64,000 nucleotides of DNA, taken from contig SVAQ01000003.1 in NCBI GenBank assembly GCA_015059305.1, positions 1 through 64,000 on the forward strand, in the 5' to 3' direction. The translations under genes were made by a program, and so were the position numbers. This document shows positions 1 through 6,086 of this stretch, in pieces (the stretch's first letter is position 1; each line of letters starts with the position of its first letter). The notes below the pieces were generated by a model. That model was not told the origin of the DNA and ran no database searches. It was given only the letters and a program-made list of their open reading frames with translations. The DNA is from Bacillota bacterium. Lineage in GTDB: Bacteria > Bacillota_I > Bacilli_A > RF39 > UBA660.

Positions 1-2
1 AA

Positions 3-79
3 TGGCGGTTCGTACGGGATTTGAACCCGTGATCTCTTGCGTGACAGGCAAGCGTGATAGGCCACTACACTAACGAACC
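3..79 (-). tRNA. tRNA-Asp (GTC)
   Basis: On the minus strand a full cloverleaf folds: acceptor GGTTCGT pairs with ACGAACC, anticodon stem CTTGC/GCAAG encloses loop CTGTCAC (anticodon GTC), and the T-loop is TTCAAAT. The 3' CCA is encoded. It is the last gene of the three-tRNA minus-strand group. Confidence 0.97.
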
Positions 80-81
80 AT

Positions 82-159
<78 letters not shown>

Positions 160-171
160 ATAACTTTTAAA

Positions 172-264
172 TGGCGGGGGAAAAGGGATTCGAACCCCTG
201 CGCCGGTTACCCGACCTCCTGGTTTTCAAGACCAGTCCCTTCAACCAGACTTGGGTATTCCCCC
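172..264 (-). tRNA. tRNA-Ser (TGA)
   Basis: Class II tRNA with a long variable arm. Anticodon stem CTGGT/ACCAG encloses loop CTTGAAA (anticodon TGA), and acceptor GGGGGAA pairs with TTCCCCC. CCA is encoded. It is the first gene of the Ser-fMet-Asp unit and lies just downstream of a strong minus-strand promoter. Confidence 0.97.
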
Positions 265-283
265 ATTTGTTTGGAACAATATG

Positions 284-313
284 ATTATAGCATAGTCTAA
301 AAAGGATTGTCAA
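284..313 (-). promoter_or_regulatory. Strong sigma-A promoter of the tRNA Ser-fMet-Asp unit
   Basis: Read on the minus strand: a perfect -35 TTGACA (313-308), an 18-base spacer, and a perfect -10 TATAAT (289-284) preceded by TGC (extended -10). The tRNA-Ser 5' end is about 20 bases further on. Confidence 0.9.
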
Positions 314-336
314 TCAAAATATTAATAAAAAAAGGC

Positions 337-365
337 TTGCAATTACATAATAAACAAGTTATAAT
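337..365 (+). promoter_or_regulatory. Sigma-A promoter of tRNA-Leu
   Basis: -35 TTGCAA (337-342), a 17-base spacer and -10 TATAAT (360-365) lie about 30 bases before the mature tRNA-Leu 5' end. It diverges from the promoter of the other tRNA unit. Confidence 0.85.
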
Positions 366-396
366 TAAATAGTCTTAATTATTTAAGACAGTGCCT

Positions 397-485
397 GCCC
401 GAGTGGCGGAATAGGTAGACGCACAGGACTTAAAATCCTGCGGGCATTAAAACCCGTGCCGGTTCAAGTCCGGCCTCGGGCACCA
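397..485 (+). tRNA. tRNA-Leu (TAA)
   Basis: Class II tRNA. Acceptor GCCCGAG pairs with CTCGGGC, anticodon stem CAGGA/TCCTG encloses loop CTTAAAA (anticodon TAA), there is a long variable arm, and CCA is encoded at 483-485. Confidence 0.97.
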
Positions 486-495
486 TTTAAAAATT

Positions 496-517
496 ACTAG
501 GTTTACCTAGTTTTTTT
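496..517 (+). terminator. Terminator of tRNA-Leu
   Basis: Hairpin arms ACTAGG (496-501) and CCTAGT (506-511) with a 4-base loop are followed by a T run. It sits 10 bases after the tRNA CCA. Confidence 0.85.
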
Positions 518-520
518 ATA

Positions 521-552
521 AAAAAAAGCAATTCAAACTGAATTGCTTTTTT
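521..552 (-). terminator. Terminator of the S1-domain gene
   Basis: Arms AGCAATTCA and TGAATTGCT around AAC, with an A run on one side and a T run on the other, so it can work in both directions. The hairpin includes the last codons and stop of the S1-domain gene. Confidence 0.8.
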
Positions 553-892
553 CTATTTCGGAAATCTTATCACTTATCCACTTATTTAAATGATTTTTAA
601 GTGGTAGAAAACCAAGCCTGGATTCCTTTACTTTACTCTTGTTATTAGATTTGTAATTAATATTTTTAATTGATAATTTTAATTGTCCTTCTTCTTCATT
701 AACATCAAGAATTTGACAATATACGATTTCTCCAATTTCTAGGAAATTATGAATATCACTTACGAAATCATTTGATACTTCAGAAATATGAATTAGTCCA
801 GAATAATTTGAATCAATATTCACAAACGCACCATACTTCTCTATTCCTGTGACTTGGCCTTTGACGATACTTCCCGTCTTATAATCAGCCAT
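533..892 (-). CDS. S1 RNA-binding domain protein (CvfD/YugI-like general stress protein 13 family)
   Basis: A 119-residue protein. The first ~75 residues form one S1 (OB-fold) RNA-binding domain with the usual opening (YKTGSIVKGQVTGIEKYGAF) and the later GLIHISE motif. A basic, low-complexity tail follows. Short single-S1 proteins of this type in Firmicutes (YugI, CvfD) bind RNA or ribosomes and influence translation of stress genes; that role is inferred by family. The reading frame extends upstream to 961, but the start at 892 (MADYKTG) is preferred: GGAG lies 8 bases before it and the upstream part reads as non-conserved sequence over the promoter. Its terminator overlaps the stop codon. 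Confidence 0.82.
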   Translation of the reverse strand: MADYKTGSIVKGQVTGIEKYGAFVNIDSNYSGLIHISEVSNDFVSDIHNFLEIGEIVYCQILDVNEEEGQLKLSIKNINYKSNNKSKVKESRLGFLPLKNHLNKWISDKISEIEKSNSV

Positions 893-911
893 AATGTGTC
901 TCCTGCCATTT

Positions 912-917
912 ATTATA
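912..917 (-). promoter_or_regulatory. -10 element of the S1-domain gene
   Basis: On the minus strand TATAAT (917-912) is preceded by TGG, an extended -10. It would start transcription near 905, leaving a leader of about 13 bases that holds the GGAG site. No clear -35 is seen. Confidence 0.6.
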
Positions 918-935
918 CCAAAAGAAGAAAAAAAA

Positions 936-944
936 TGATATAAT
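936..944 (+). promoter_or_regulatory. Extended -10 element of the NifU-like gene
   Basis: TGATATAAT (936-944) is an extended -10, placing the transcript start near 951 and giving a leader under 10 bases. It lies only about 20 bases from the divergent -10 of the S1-domain gene, so the two promoters overlap. Confidence 0.6.
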
Positions 945-959
945 AAATTCGTGATTGAC

Positions 960-1184
960 ATGGAAGATAAAATAATTGAATTAGTAGAAAAAATGCGTCC
1001 TTATTTAAATATGGATGGCGGAGATATAGAATATATAAAATATGAAGACGGCTATGTTTATATTCGCATGATTGGCGCATGTAGCGATTGTATATATCAG
1101 GATAATACTATAAATGATGGACTATTAACTTTCTTTCAAAGTGAAATTCCTGAAATTAAAGGTATTATAAATGTTAGTATATAA
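960..1184 (+). CDS. NifU C-terminal domain protein (YutI/Nfu-type Fe-S scaffold)
   Basis: A 74-residue protein that is just the Nfu domain. It begins with the helix IIELVEKMRPYLNMDGGDIE and carries the cluster-binding CxxC motif (ACSDC). Nfu proteins hold a bridging [4Fe-4S] cluster between two monomers and pass it to apo-proteins. In Bacillus subtilis the counterpart yutI sits beside yutH and yutD, as here. ATG at 960 is preferred: GTGAT (951-955), which matches the 3' end of 16S rRNA, is 4 bases upstream. A GTG start at 951 would be leaderless. Its 3' end overlaps the convergent yutH-like gene by 11 bases. Confidence 0.88.
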   Translation: MEDKIIELVEKMRPYLNMDGGDIEYIKYEDGYVYIRMIGACSDCIYQDNTINDGLLTFFQSEIPEIKGIINVSI

Positions 1185-2088
1185 GCCAATTTATTTTTTC
1201 AAGTCTAGCGTATAAAGAAATTTCTTTATACGCTTTTTTTAAGAACTCTTCATAACTATCAACTTTACTAATAATTTTAATTAATTTTTCACTTTCGCTT
1301 TTTTGATTCACAATTTTCTCATAACAATCAAAATAATACGATGGAAAAATCAATCTAGCAAATAACATATTATATGAATATTGGGTTAACTTAACACTTT
1401 TTAGAAAAGTCTGTAATTCTAAAAATGCATCATCATCTGCAAAAAAACAACTCTTTATATATTCTGCAACATCACGAACTTCTAAATCAAAAATAAAAGT
1501 TAATGGATTACAATAATTAAGTCCACAATTTGGATAATAAATTCTTTTGTGTGATAAAACTATATTATCTTCCATTGATATTGGATATCTTTCATTAATC
1601 ATATTAACATAGTAGATAGCATTTTCAGTAAGTCCTATATAATAATCTATTGTTTTTCTTACTACTCTATCTACTTTAATCTCATTCAATTGGTTTTCTA
1701 TATAATCTATTTTTAAACTCCAAAGACTAGCCCAATCATTTCGATATAAACTACTTTTCGAATTATTAAGTTTTGTTTTTTTATTTTGCTCAATTATCTC
1801 AACAATCGAATATTCTAAATCTTTATTTTTAGTGCGAAGTAAAATATAATTTGTATCATCTACTTTGGTTAACATTTCATTTTTATTATTTAAAATAATA
1901 TCATGACAATTAATATTTTTTATTTTTAATTCTTTACTACATTCAACAATATCCTTTAAATCTTTCTCGGTCCGATTAAAAAAAACAAAATAATAATCAA
2001 ATTCATTTAAAATAAAATGATAAGCATCTCCTTCAATAAATAGCTTATCAATTATTAACGAATAATAATATTCTATTGTTTGTTTCAT
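1174..2088 (-). CDS. yutH: YutH/CotS-like spore coat protein with degenerate kinase fold
   Basis: A 304-residue protein resembling the spore coat-associated CotS/YsxE/YutH family, which has an aminoglycoside-phosphotransferase-like fold. Seen: the W-rich SLWSLKIDYIENQL segment (about 121-134), YYIGLTENAI (about 149-158), SHKRI (about 179-183) where active kinases have HxD, and DLEVRDVAEYIK (about 201-212) near the usual metal-binding region. The missing HxD suggests a pseudokinase. The neighbours (YutI-like, YutD, YunB) match the yut-yun region of Bacillus subtilis, which supports the name. There is no Shine-Dalgarno sequence; the ATG is 6 bases after a sigma-E-like -10, so the mRNA may be leaderless. 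The family call is moderate. Confidence 0.68.
   Translation of the reverse strand: MKQTIEYYYSLIIDKLFIEGDAYHFILNEFDYYFVFFNRTEKDLKDIVECSKELKIKNINCHDIILNNKNEMLTKVDDTNYILLRTKNKDLEYSIVEIIEQNKKTKLNNSKSSLYRNDWASLWSLKIDYIENQLNEIKVDRVVRKTIDYYIGLTENAIYYVNMINERYPISMEDNIVLSHKRIYYPNCGLNYCNPLTFIFDLEVRDVAEYIKSCFFADDDAFLELQTFLKSVKLTQYSYNMLFARLIFPSYYFDCYEKIVNQKSESEKLIKIISKVDSYEEFLKKAYKEISLYARLEKINWLIY
1208..1240 (+). terminator. Terminator of the NifU-like gene inside the yutH-like coding end
   Basis: A perfect inverted repeat with 13-base arms (GCGTATAAAGAAA and its complement, 1208-1233) has no spacer and is followed by seven Ts (1234-1240). It lies 24 bases after the NifU-like stop and inside the C-terminal codons of the convergent yutH-like gene. 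Confidence 0.85.
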
Positions 2089-2093
2089 ATTAA

Positions 2094-2121
2094 ATTATAT
2101 AAAAAAACTTAGGTAATATAC
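2094..2121 (-). promoter_or_regulatory. Sigma-E-like promoter of the yutH-like gene
   Basis: Minus strand: -35 GTATATT (2121-2115), a 13-base spacer and -10 TATATAAT (2101-2094), against the sigma-E consensus KMATATT-N13/14-CATACAMT. Only 5 bases separate the -10 from the ATG at 2088. The -35 lies within the terminator hairpin of the upstream gene. Confidence 0.6.
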
Positions 2122-2126
2122 CTAAG
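2101..2126 (-). terminator. Terminator of the Pro/Ala-rich gene
   Basis: Arms CTTAGGT and ACCTAAG (2108-2126) with a 5-base loop; on the minus strand a run of seven Ts follows. It begins 2 bases after the stop codon at 2128. Confidence 0.85.
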
Positions 2127-2127
2127 C

Positions 2128-2901
2128 TTATTTATTTTCAAATTTTTTAATTAAAGCATCAAACATCATTTCACATGACTTCATAAAATTTTCTTTGATA
2201 ACTGCTAAATCATTATTTTCAGCCGGTGCAGCAGGAACAGCAGGTACATCTGCATTTACCGGTGCTGGTGCTACCTGTGGAGCTTCTACAACCGGAGAGG
2301 CAGGTGCTGGTTCAGCTACAGGAGCTGGCGCTATCGGTGCAGGATTAATAATTGGCGCATCAATCATTGGAGCAGCTGGAGCCATAGGCTCAACTGGCAT
2401 AACTGGAGCTGGTGCAATAACTTCTGAAGCAGCCATTGGCGCTGGTTCAACAGCAATTGGAGCTGGATCCGGAACTACTGGAGCTACCGGTGGAGCTTCT
2501 ACAACTGGAGCTGCAGGTGCTGGTTCAGCCACAGGCGCTAGAGCACTAACTTCTGCAGGAGCATATACACTCTTTAACAAATCAAATGATGCTACTGGAA
2601 GTGTTAATTGAGTAAAAAAATCATCCTGAGCAGTTATTGCTTCTGGAACATTTAAATATGGTAGCGCAGTTCCCGCAATAATCGTTTTTAAATTTTCTTT
2701 AACAGAAGCCCATTCATTTTGATCAAAAATCTTTTCTGCAGCAGTACCATTAAATTTACTAATACAAATAATTGGTAATCCCATAGAACCATTTGTTTCA
2801 TTATCAAATACTATGTAATTTCCATTTGTTCCTTTAAAACATGTTACAAGTGGTTTTTCTACCACATTTCCGCTAGTTAAATTAATTTTTATTTTACTCA
2901 C
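2128..2901 (-). CDS. Pro/Ala-rich repeat protein of unknown function
   Basis: Not a recognised family. Three parts are visible in the 257 residues: an N-terminal globular segment of about 115 residues with beta-rich pattern (GTNGNYIVFDNETNG; SVKENLKTIIAGTALPYL), a central segment of about 100 residues made almost only of Pro, Ala and Val with some Glu (APVAEPAPA-like units), and a C-terminal amphipathic helix of about 35 residues (IKENFMKSCEMMFDALIKKF). No signal peptide or membrane segment is seen, so it is probably cytosolic, with the Pro/Ala part as an extended linker. The start is taken as GTG at 2901 because AAGGGA lies 9 bases upstream; a TTG at 2910 is too close to that site. Confidence 0.6.
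   Translation of the reverse strand: MSKIKINLTSGNVVEKPLVTCFKGTNGNYIVFDNETNGSMGLPIICISKFNGTAAEKIFDQNEWASVKENLKTIIAGTALPYLNVPEAITAQDDFFTQLTLPVASFDLLKSVYAPAEVSALAPVAEPAPAAPVVEAPPVAPVVPDPAPIAVEPAPMAASEVIAPAPVMPVEPMAPAAPMIDAPIINPAPIAPAPVAEPAPASPVVEAPQVAPAPVNADVPAVPAAPAENNDLAVIKENFMKSCEMMFDALIKKFENK
2277..2539. repeat. Imperfect direct repeat in the Pro/Ala-rich coding region
   Basis: Two copies of about 50 bases (2277-2326 and 2490-2539), 213 bases apart start to start, differ at only a handful of positions; both contain GGTGCTGGTTCAGC. They encode the repeated PAPA(A/S)PVVEAP segments. Confidence 0.8.
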
Positions 2902-2943
2902 TTTGCTCAATCCCTTCTAATATAAACAATTATAACAAACAGC

Positions 2944-3225
2944 CTACTTTTTTTCAATCTTTTTAAGAATGAAATAGCGACAGCCGTAAGCACAATTTTC
3001 TTTTAAATATTTATTAACATTTTGATAATCATTAATTGGTTTATACCCTTTATTCTTTTTATCATTAAACCCTTTTAGTCGAACCTTACCATAAGCCCAA
3101 TCTCCTAAAATGTAATCAAAAGGTTCAAAATAATCAGTAATTTTTTCTTTTAAAACATCCTCTTCAATGGCGTCTTTTTCATTTTTAATTACTTCATATG
3201 TAATATCATTAATGATAATTTTCAT
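2944..3225 (-). CDS. yutD: YutD family protein (DUF1027)
   Basis: A 93-residue protein matching the small YutD family: FDYILGDWAYGKVRLKGF in the middle and the CAYGCRYFILKK segment near the end. The biochemical role is not known; genetic context in Bacillus places it among cell-envelope and sporulation genes. A strong Shine-Dalgarno sequence (GGGGGA) is 7 bases before the ATG. It follows the tail-anchored protein gene by 9 bases and is likely co-transcribed with it. Confidence 0.85.
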   Translation of the reverse strand: MKIIINDITYEVIKNEKDAIEEDVLKEKITDYFEPFDYILGDWAYGKVRLKGFNDKKNKGYKPINDYQNVNKYLKENCAYGCRYFILKKIEKK

Positions 3226-3234
3226 ATATTCCCC

Positions 3235-4035
3235 CTATAAAACTAATAAAGTTATTAATAAAATAACCATACCTAATGTAGCTACTATTGATAAGAAAAA
3301 CAAAATATCAACATACCCATTTCCTGTAGAAAACGCTGGTTTTGGATGATTATGATCGAAAACAGCCTTATCTAATAAATAATTTTTATTTATAGCATTT
3401 GCGTTAATATCGAAATAACTATATACTTTTTTATTTACTTCATCAAGTTCTTCAGAATTCATAGCTTTAATATCTTCTAATGAATATTTAAGAATTTCAT
3501 AAGCTTCAAGATTTAAGGTTTCTTTCGGTTTGGATACAACTTTCTTATTGTTTTCCGCCATTTGTTTTTCAAAATATTTTATTACTTCAAATGGATCCTT
3601 AGCCATTAAAAAATTATATGATACTAATAGTGGATTTTGAGCATATGGACTATATAATAAACTTTTGAAGCGTTCAATTTCTGTTTCTGATACCTTTATT
3701 GCTATTTTCTTTTTCGCAAACATATCAATTAACATTTTTTGAATTTTTAAGAAATTATTTTCTCCTTCATTTTCGTAATATCTTTGTAATGTTTTTTTAA
3801 ATTCATTAATGTCTTCCTGTGGATACCCATATTTTTTTAAATTATTATCTAAAGAAACTTCATTATCCAAATAAAATGGATTTAAAATATCTAATTCATC
3901 ATAAATTATAGTTAATAGTCTAATAATCACAACGAAAAAAGAATTAAATTTAATTCCTTCAGGATTCTTCTTATTACGCAAGTACTCATTTATTGCACTT
4001 GTAATAGCTTCATTTATAAAAATGCCACTATCCAT
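3235..4035 (-). CDS. Tail-anchored hypothetical protein in the yut/yun cluster
   Basis: Not recognised. The 266-residue protein is largely helical and charged, with no signal peptide, and ends in one hydrophobic segment (about residues 240-266, GYVDILFFLSIVATLGMVIL) at the extreme C-terminus, the pattern of a tail-anchored membrane protein facing the cytoplasm. The start is set at 4035 (MDSGIF) because GGTGAG lies 4 bases before it; the frame runs upstream to a GTG at 4062 without such a site. It sits between yunB and yutD, 9 bases from yutD, so a role in the same process (sporulation or envelope) is a guess by position. Confidence 0.65.
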   Translation of the reverse strand: MDSGIFINEAITSAINEYLRNKKNPEGIKFNSFFVVIIRLLTIIYDELDILNPFYLDNEVSLDNNLKKYGYPQEDINEFKKTLQRYYENEGENNFLKIQKMLIDMFAKKKIAIKVSETEIERFKSLLYSPYAQNPLLVSYNFLMAKDPFEVIKYFEKQMAENNKKVVSKPKETLNLEAYEILKYSLEDIKAMNSEELDEVNKKVYSYFDINANAINKNYLLDKAVFDHNHPKPAFSTGNGYVDILFFLSIVATLGMVILLITLLVL

Positions 4036-4067
4036 ACTCTCACCTATTATTAAGTATAACACAAATA

Positions 4068-4742
4068 TTATTTAATTGGAACATCAAATATTGAACTATT
4101 AGAAGTTAAATAATTTCCATAAAAATTAGGAAGACGACCATTAATAATTTTCGAAGATATTAACAAATCATAAGCAACACTCTTTTTTTTCGAACTGATC
4201 GGAGTAATAATTTTACCTTCAATTGTGATTTTAATATAAGCTTCTACTAATGCATTATTTAACCCATAATTAGTAATTTTAGTATACACATTTGTTAAAA
4301 TTGAATTTACATAATTAATTTTTATTGTTATTTTAGGACCAAGATTACTAAAAAAAGCACTATTACTTCCTATTAGAAATGGTACTTTATAGACAATCCC
4401 TTTATTTAAATCAAAGTTATCATCCAAGTTATTTTTTATAATATTAGATACTTCATCAAGTAATTTATAGGACTTCTTTAAATTATAATCAACATATAAA
4501 ATTTCACCAGCATCATTTTTATAAATCTCAAGAATATCTTCAATATTATTTTTACTCATTGATTCATATACCATTTTATTAAGAACATTATAAACATCTT
4601 TTTGAAAATATTCTTCAGAAATTAAATTAATTTTTTTGGTAGTTTTATTACTATAAAGATTAATTAACACAATAACTAAAAAAAGAATTAAAAGAAGATT
4701 TATTATTACATAATATTTTCTCTTAATTCTCTTTCTAATCAT
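4068..4742 (-). CDS. yunB: Sporulation protein YunB
   Basis: A 224-residue protein with an N-terminal membrane anchor (about 10-28, basic residues before it) and an extracytoplasmic domain. Recognised by YunB features: GIVYKVPFLIG, LGPKITIKI, TNYGLNNALVEAYIKITIEG, and the final INGRLPNFYG. In Bacillus subtilis yunB is a sigma-E gene of the mother cell and its loss impairs sporulation; the molecular role is unknown. There is no Shine-Dalgarno sequence, and the ATG comes 6 bases after a CATATAAT box, as for the yutH-like gene. The preceding gene stops 16 bases upstream. Confidence 0.85.
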   Translation of the reverse strand: MIRKRIKRKYYVIINLLLILFLVIVLINLYSNKTTKKINLISEEYFQKDVYNVLNKMVYESMSKNNIEDILEIYKNDAGEILYVDYNLKKSYKLLDEVSNIIKNNLDDNFDLNKGIVYKVPFLIGSNSAFFSNLGPKITIKINYVNSILTNVYTKITNYGLNNALVEAYIKITIEGKIITPISSKKKSVAYDLLISSKIINGRLPNFYGNYLTSNSSIFDVPIK

Positions 4743-4747
4743 ATTAA

Positions 4748-4775
4748 ATTATATGTCTTTAAATAAATGATTTTA
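4748..4775 (-). promoter_or_regulatory. Sigma-E-like -10 (weak -35) before yunB
   Basis: Minus strand: -10 CATATAAT (4755-4748) close to CATACAMT; 13 bases upstream TAAAATC (4775-4769) matches only 5 of 7 positions of KMATATT. The bases from the -10 through the ATG (TATAATTTAATATG) are identical to those before the yutH-like gene. Confidence 0.45.
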
Positions 4776-5631
4776 CTAAAATTATAACGCCAATAATAAA
4801 TATTATCACTAACAAAGCTATTATAATTTTTATTACAATACCAGATCCTTCTTTTTCTTCAATATCCTTAAAATCTTCGAAGTCAGATTGCTTAAACGAA
4901 GTATTTTTTGTAAAAAAAGAATTATCTAATGATGTCGTTTGTTCCATTTTTTGAATCAATTTTTCCGTTTTTTCTTGCAGCCCCTCTAAGATAGCAGTAT
5001 TTTCATCACCTTTTAAGTCTTCGAAAATATCAAGTGGATCTGTATCACTAGAAATTTCTTCCACAAAATTGTTTTCATTAATGATTTTTTCTTTTTCTTT
5101 TTTTATATCCTGTTCATTTAAAGTAATTGTATTAATTAACTCTTCTAATTTTCTAGCAGCAGTACTGTCTTCCCTTTTTTCTCTTGAAAAATCTGAATCA
5201 CCGTCATAATCTTCTATAAAGTCTTCGCGTTTAATATTCAAATTACTTAAAATATCAAACTGAGTATCTCTTAATTTTTTTGCTCTAGCTTCATTATAAC
5301 TTTCAATTTTATTTTCTCTAGCTTTATCTAAAATTACATTGATATCATATTCTTTTGTTTCAAAGATAGGTTTGGCTTTTTCTTCTTCTTTAGGCTTTTC
5401 AAGTTGAATTGTTCTTCTTTTGGGAACATCATTATAATGGGTATCTAAAATACTTTTAATTTTTTCTACATCAATACTTCCACGGTTATTTCCAATTACA
5501 GTCGCATTACTTCTTACTTCAAAATTATCTAATTCCGTTTTACTAATATCTTTATATAATTGATTGTTACGAGCAGTTCTTGAACCAACATTTTTACTAT
5601 TATCATAATATTTATCAATTCTTGAATTCAT
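4759..5631 (-). CDS. Tail-anchored acidic coiled-coil hypothetical protein
   Basis: Not recognised. The 290-residue protein is highly charged (many Glu, Lys, Asp) with predicted helices and probable coiled coil around residues 160-240, and a single hydrophobic stretch at the C-terminus (about 268-288, IVIKIIIALLVIIFIIGVII) ending in KSFI. There is no signal peptide, so the bulk should be cytosolic with a tail anchor. The start at 5631 (MNSRIDKY) has AGAGGTG 6 bases upstream; the frame continues to 5655. It directly precedes yunB by 16 bases and is the second tail-anchored protein of this cluster. Confidence 0.65.
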   Translation of the reverse strand: MNSRIDKYYDNSKNVGSRTARNNQLYKDISKTELDNFEVRSNATVIGNNRGSIDVEKIKSILDTHYNDVPKRRTIQLEKPKEEEKAKPIFETKEYDINVILDKARENKIESYNEARAKKLRDTQFDILSNLNIKREDFIEDYDGDSDFSREKREDSTAARKLEELINTITLNEQDIKKEKEKIINENNFVEEISSDTDPLDIFEDLKGDENTAILEGLQEKTEKLIQKMEQTTSLDNSFFTKNTSFKQSDFEDFKDIEEKEGSGIVIKIIIALLVIIFIIGVIILVKSFI

Positions 5632-5687
5632 TATGACACCTCTTACTATAATCATAACATAAAAAAAAGTCAGATTAAAGGAATTTA

Positions 5688-5716
5688 TTGATTTTTAAAA
5701 ATGTTTTTACTATAAT
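5688..5716 (+). promoter_or_regulatory. Sigma-A promoter of the ferredoxin gene
   Basis: -35 TTGATT (5688-5693), a 17-base spacer and -10 TATAAT (5711-5716). Transcription would start near 5723, so the mRNA leader is only about 10 bases and consists almost only of the AAGGAGG site (5722-5728). Confidence 0.75.
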
Positions 5717-5732
5717 TAGACAAGGAGGAACT

Positions 5733-6059
5733 ATGAAAAAATTAATAGTAAAAGATGGTTGTATTGGCTGTGGAGCGTGCATTGCAATTGATAGCGAACA
5801 TTTTGATTTTAACGAAGAAGGATTATCAAGTGTAATTAGTAATGAAAATTTAGAAACAGATGAAGTAAAAAACGCAATTGCTTCTTGTCCAGTAAGCGTA
5901 ATTAAAGTAATTGAAGAAGAAATAGCAGAAAGCGAATGTAATTGTCACGAAGGATGTACATGTGGTGAAAACTGTAATTGCAGCGAAGATAATAAATGTT
6001 GTGAAGAATGTACTTGTCCAGAGGAATGTCACTGCGGCGAAGGCTGTAATTGTAACTAA
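5733..6059 (+). CDS. [4Fe-4S] ferredoxin with Cys-rich metallothionein-like tail
   Basis: A 108-residue protein. Residues 1-60 are a monocluster ferredoxin: C10-I-G-C13-G-A-C16 and C52-P bind one [4Fe-4S] cluster, as in Bacillus Fer. A linker of Glu residues follows, then residues 69-107 carry 14 cysteines in a near-regular CxC-xxx pattern (C69xC71, C75xC77, C81xC83, C89C90, C93xC95, C99xC101, C105xC107) with Glu, Gly, Asn and His between. Such spacing resembles metallothioneins, suggesting binding of Zn, Cu or other thiophilic metals; this is inference. ATG at 5733 has a perfect AAGGAGG 4 bases upstream. It has its own promoter and terminator. Confidence 0.85.
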   Translation: MKKLIVKDGCIGCGACIAIDSEHFDFNEEGLSSVISNENLETDEVKNAIASCPVSVIKVIEEEIAESECNCHEGCTCGENCNCSEDNKCCEECTCPEECHCGEGCNCN

Positions 6060-6060
6060 A

Positions 6061-6086
6061 AAAACTTCCAATCGGAAGTTTTTTAT
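6061..6086 (+). terminator. Terminator between ferredoxin and rluB (bidirectional)
   Basis: Arms AACTTCC (6063-6069) and GGAAGTT (6074-6080) with loop AATC, an A run before and a T run after. It serves the ferredoxin gene and, on the other strand, rluB. Confidence 0.88.

Noticed and set aside
2195..2611. Plus-strand open frame rich in Gly, Ala and Thr
   Set aside because: It is the mirror of the Pro/Ala-rich codons on the minus strand; it has no ribosome site and only low-complexity sequence.
5850..6071. Minus-strand open frame opposite the ferredoxin tail
   Set aside because: A shadow of the Cys-rich repeat codons; the plus-strand frame has promoter, ribosome site, known domain and terminator.
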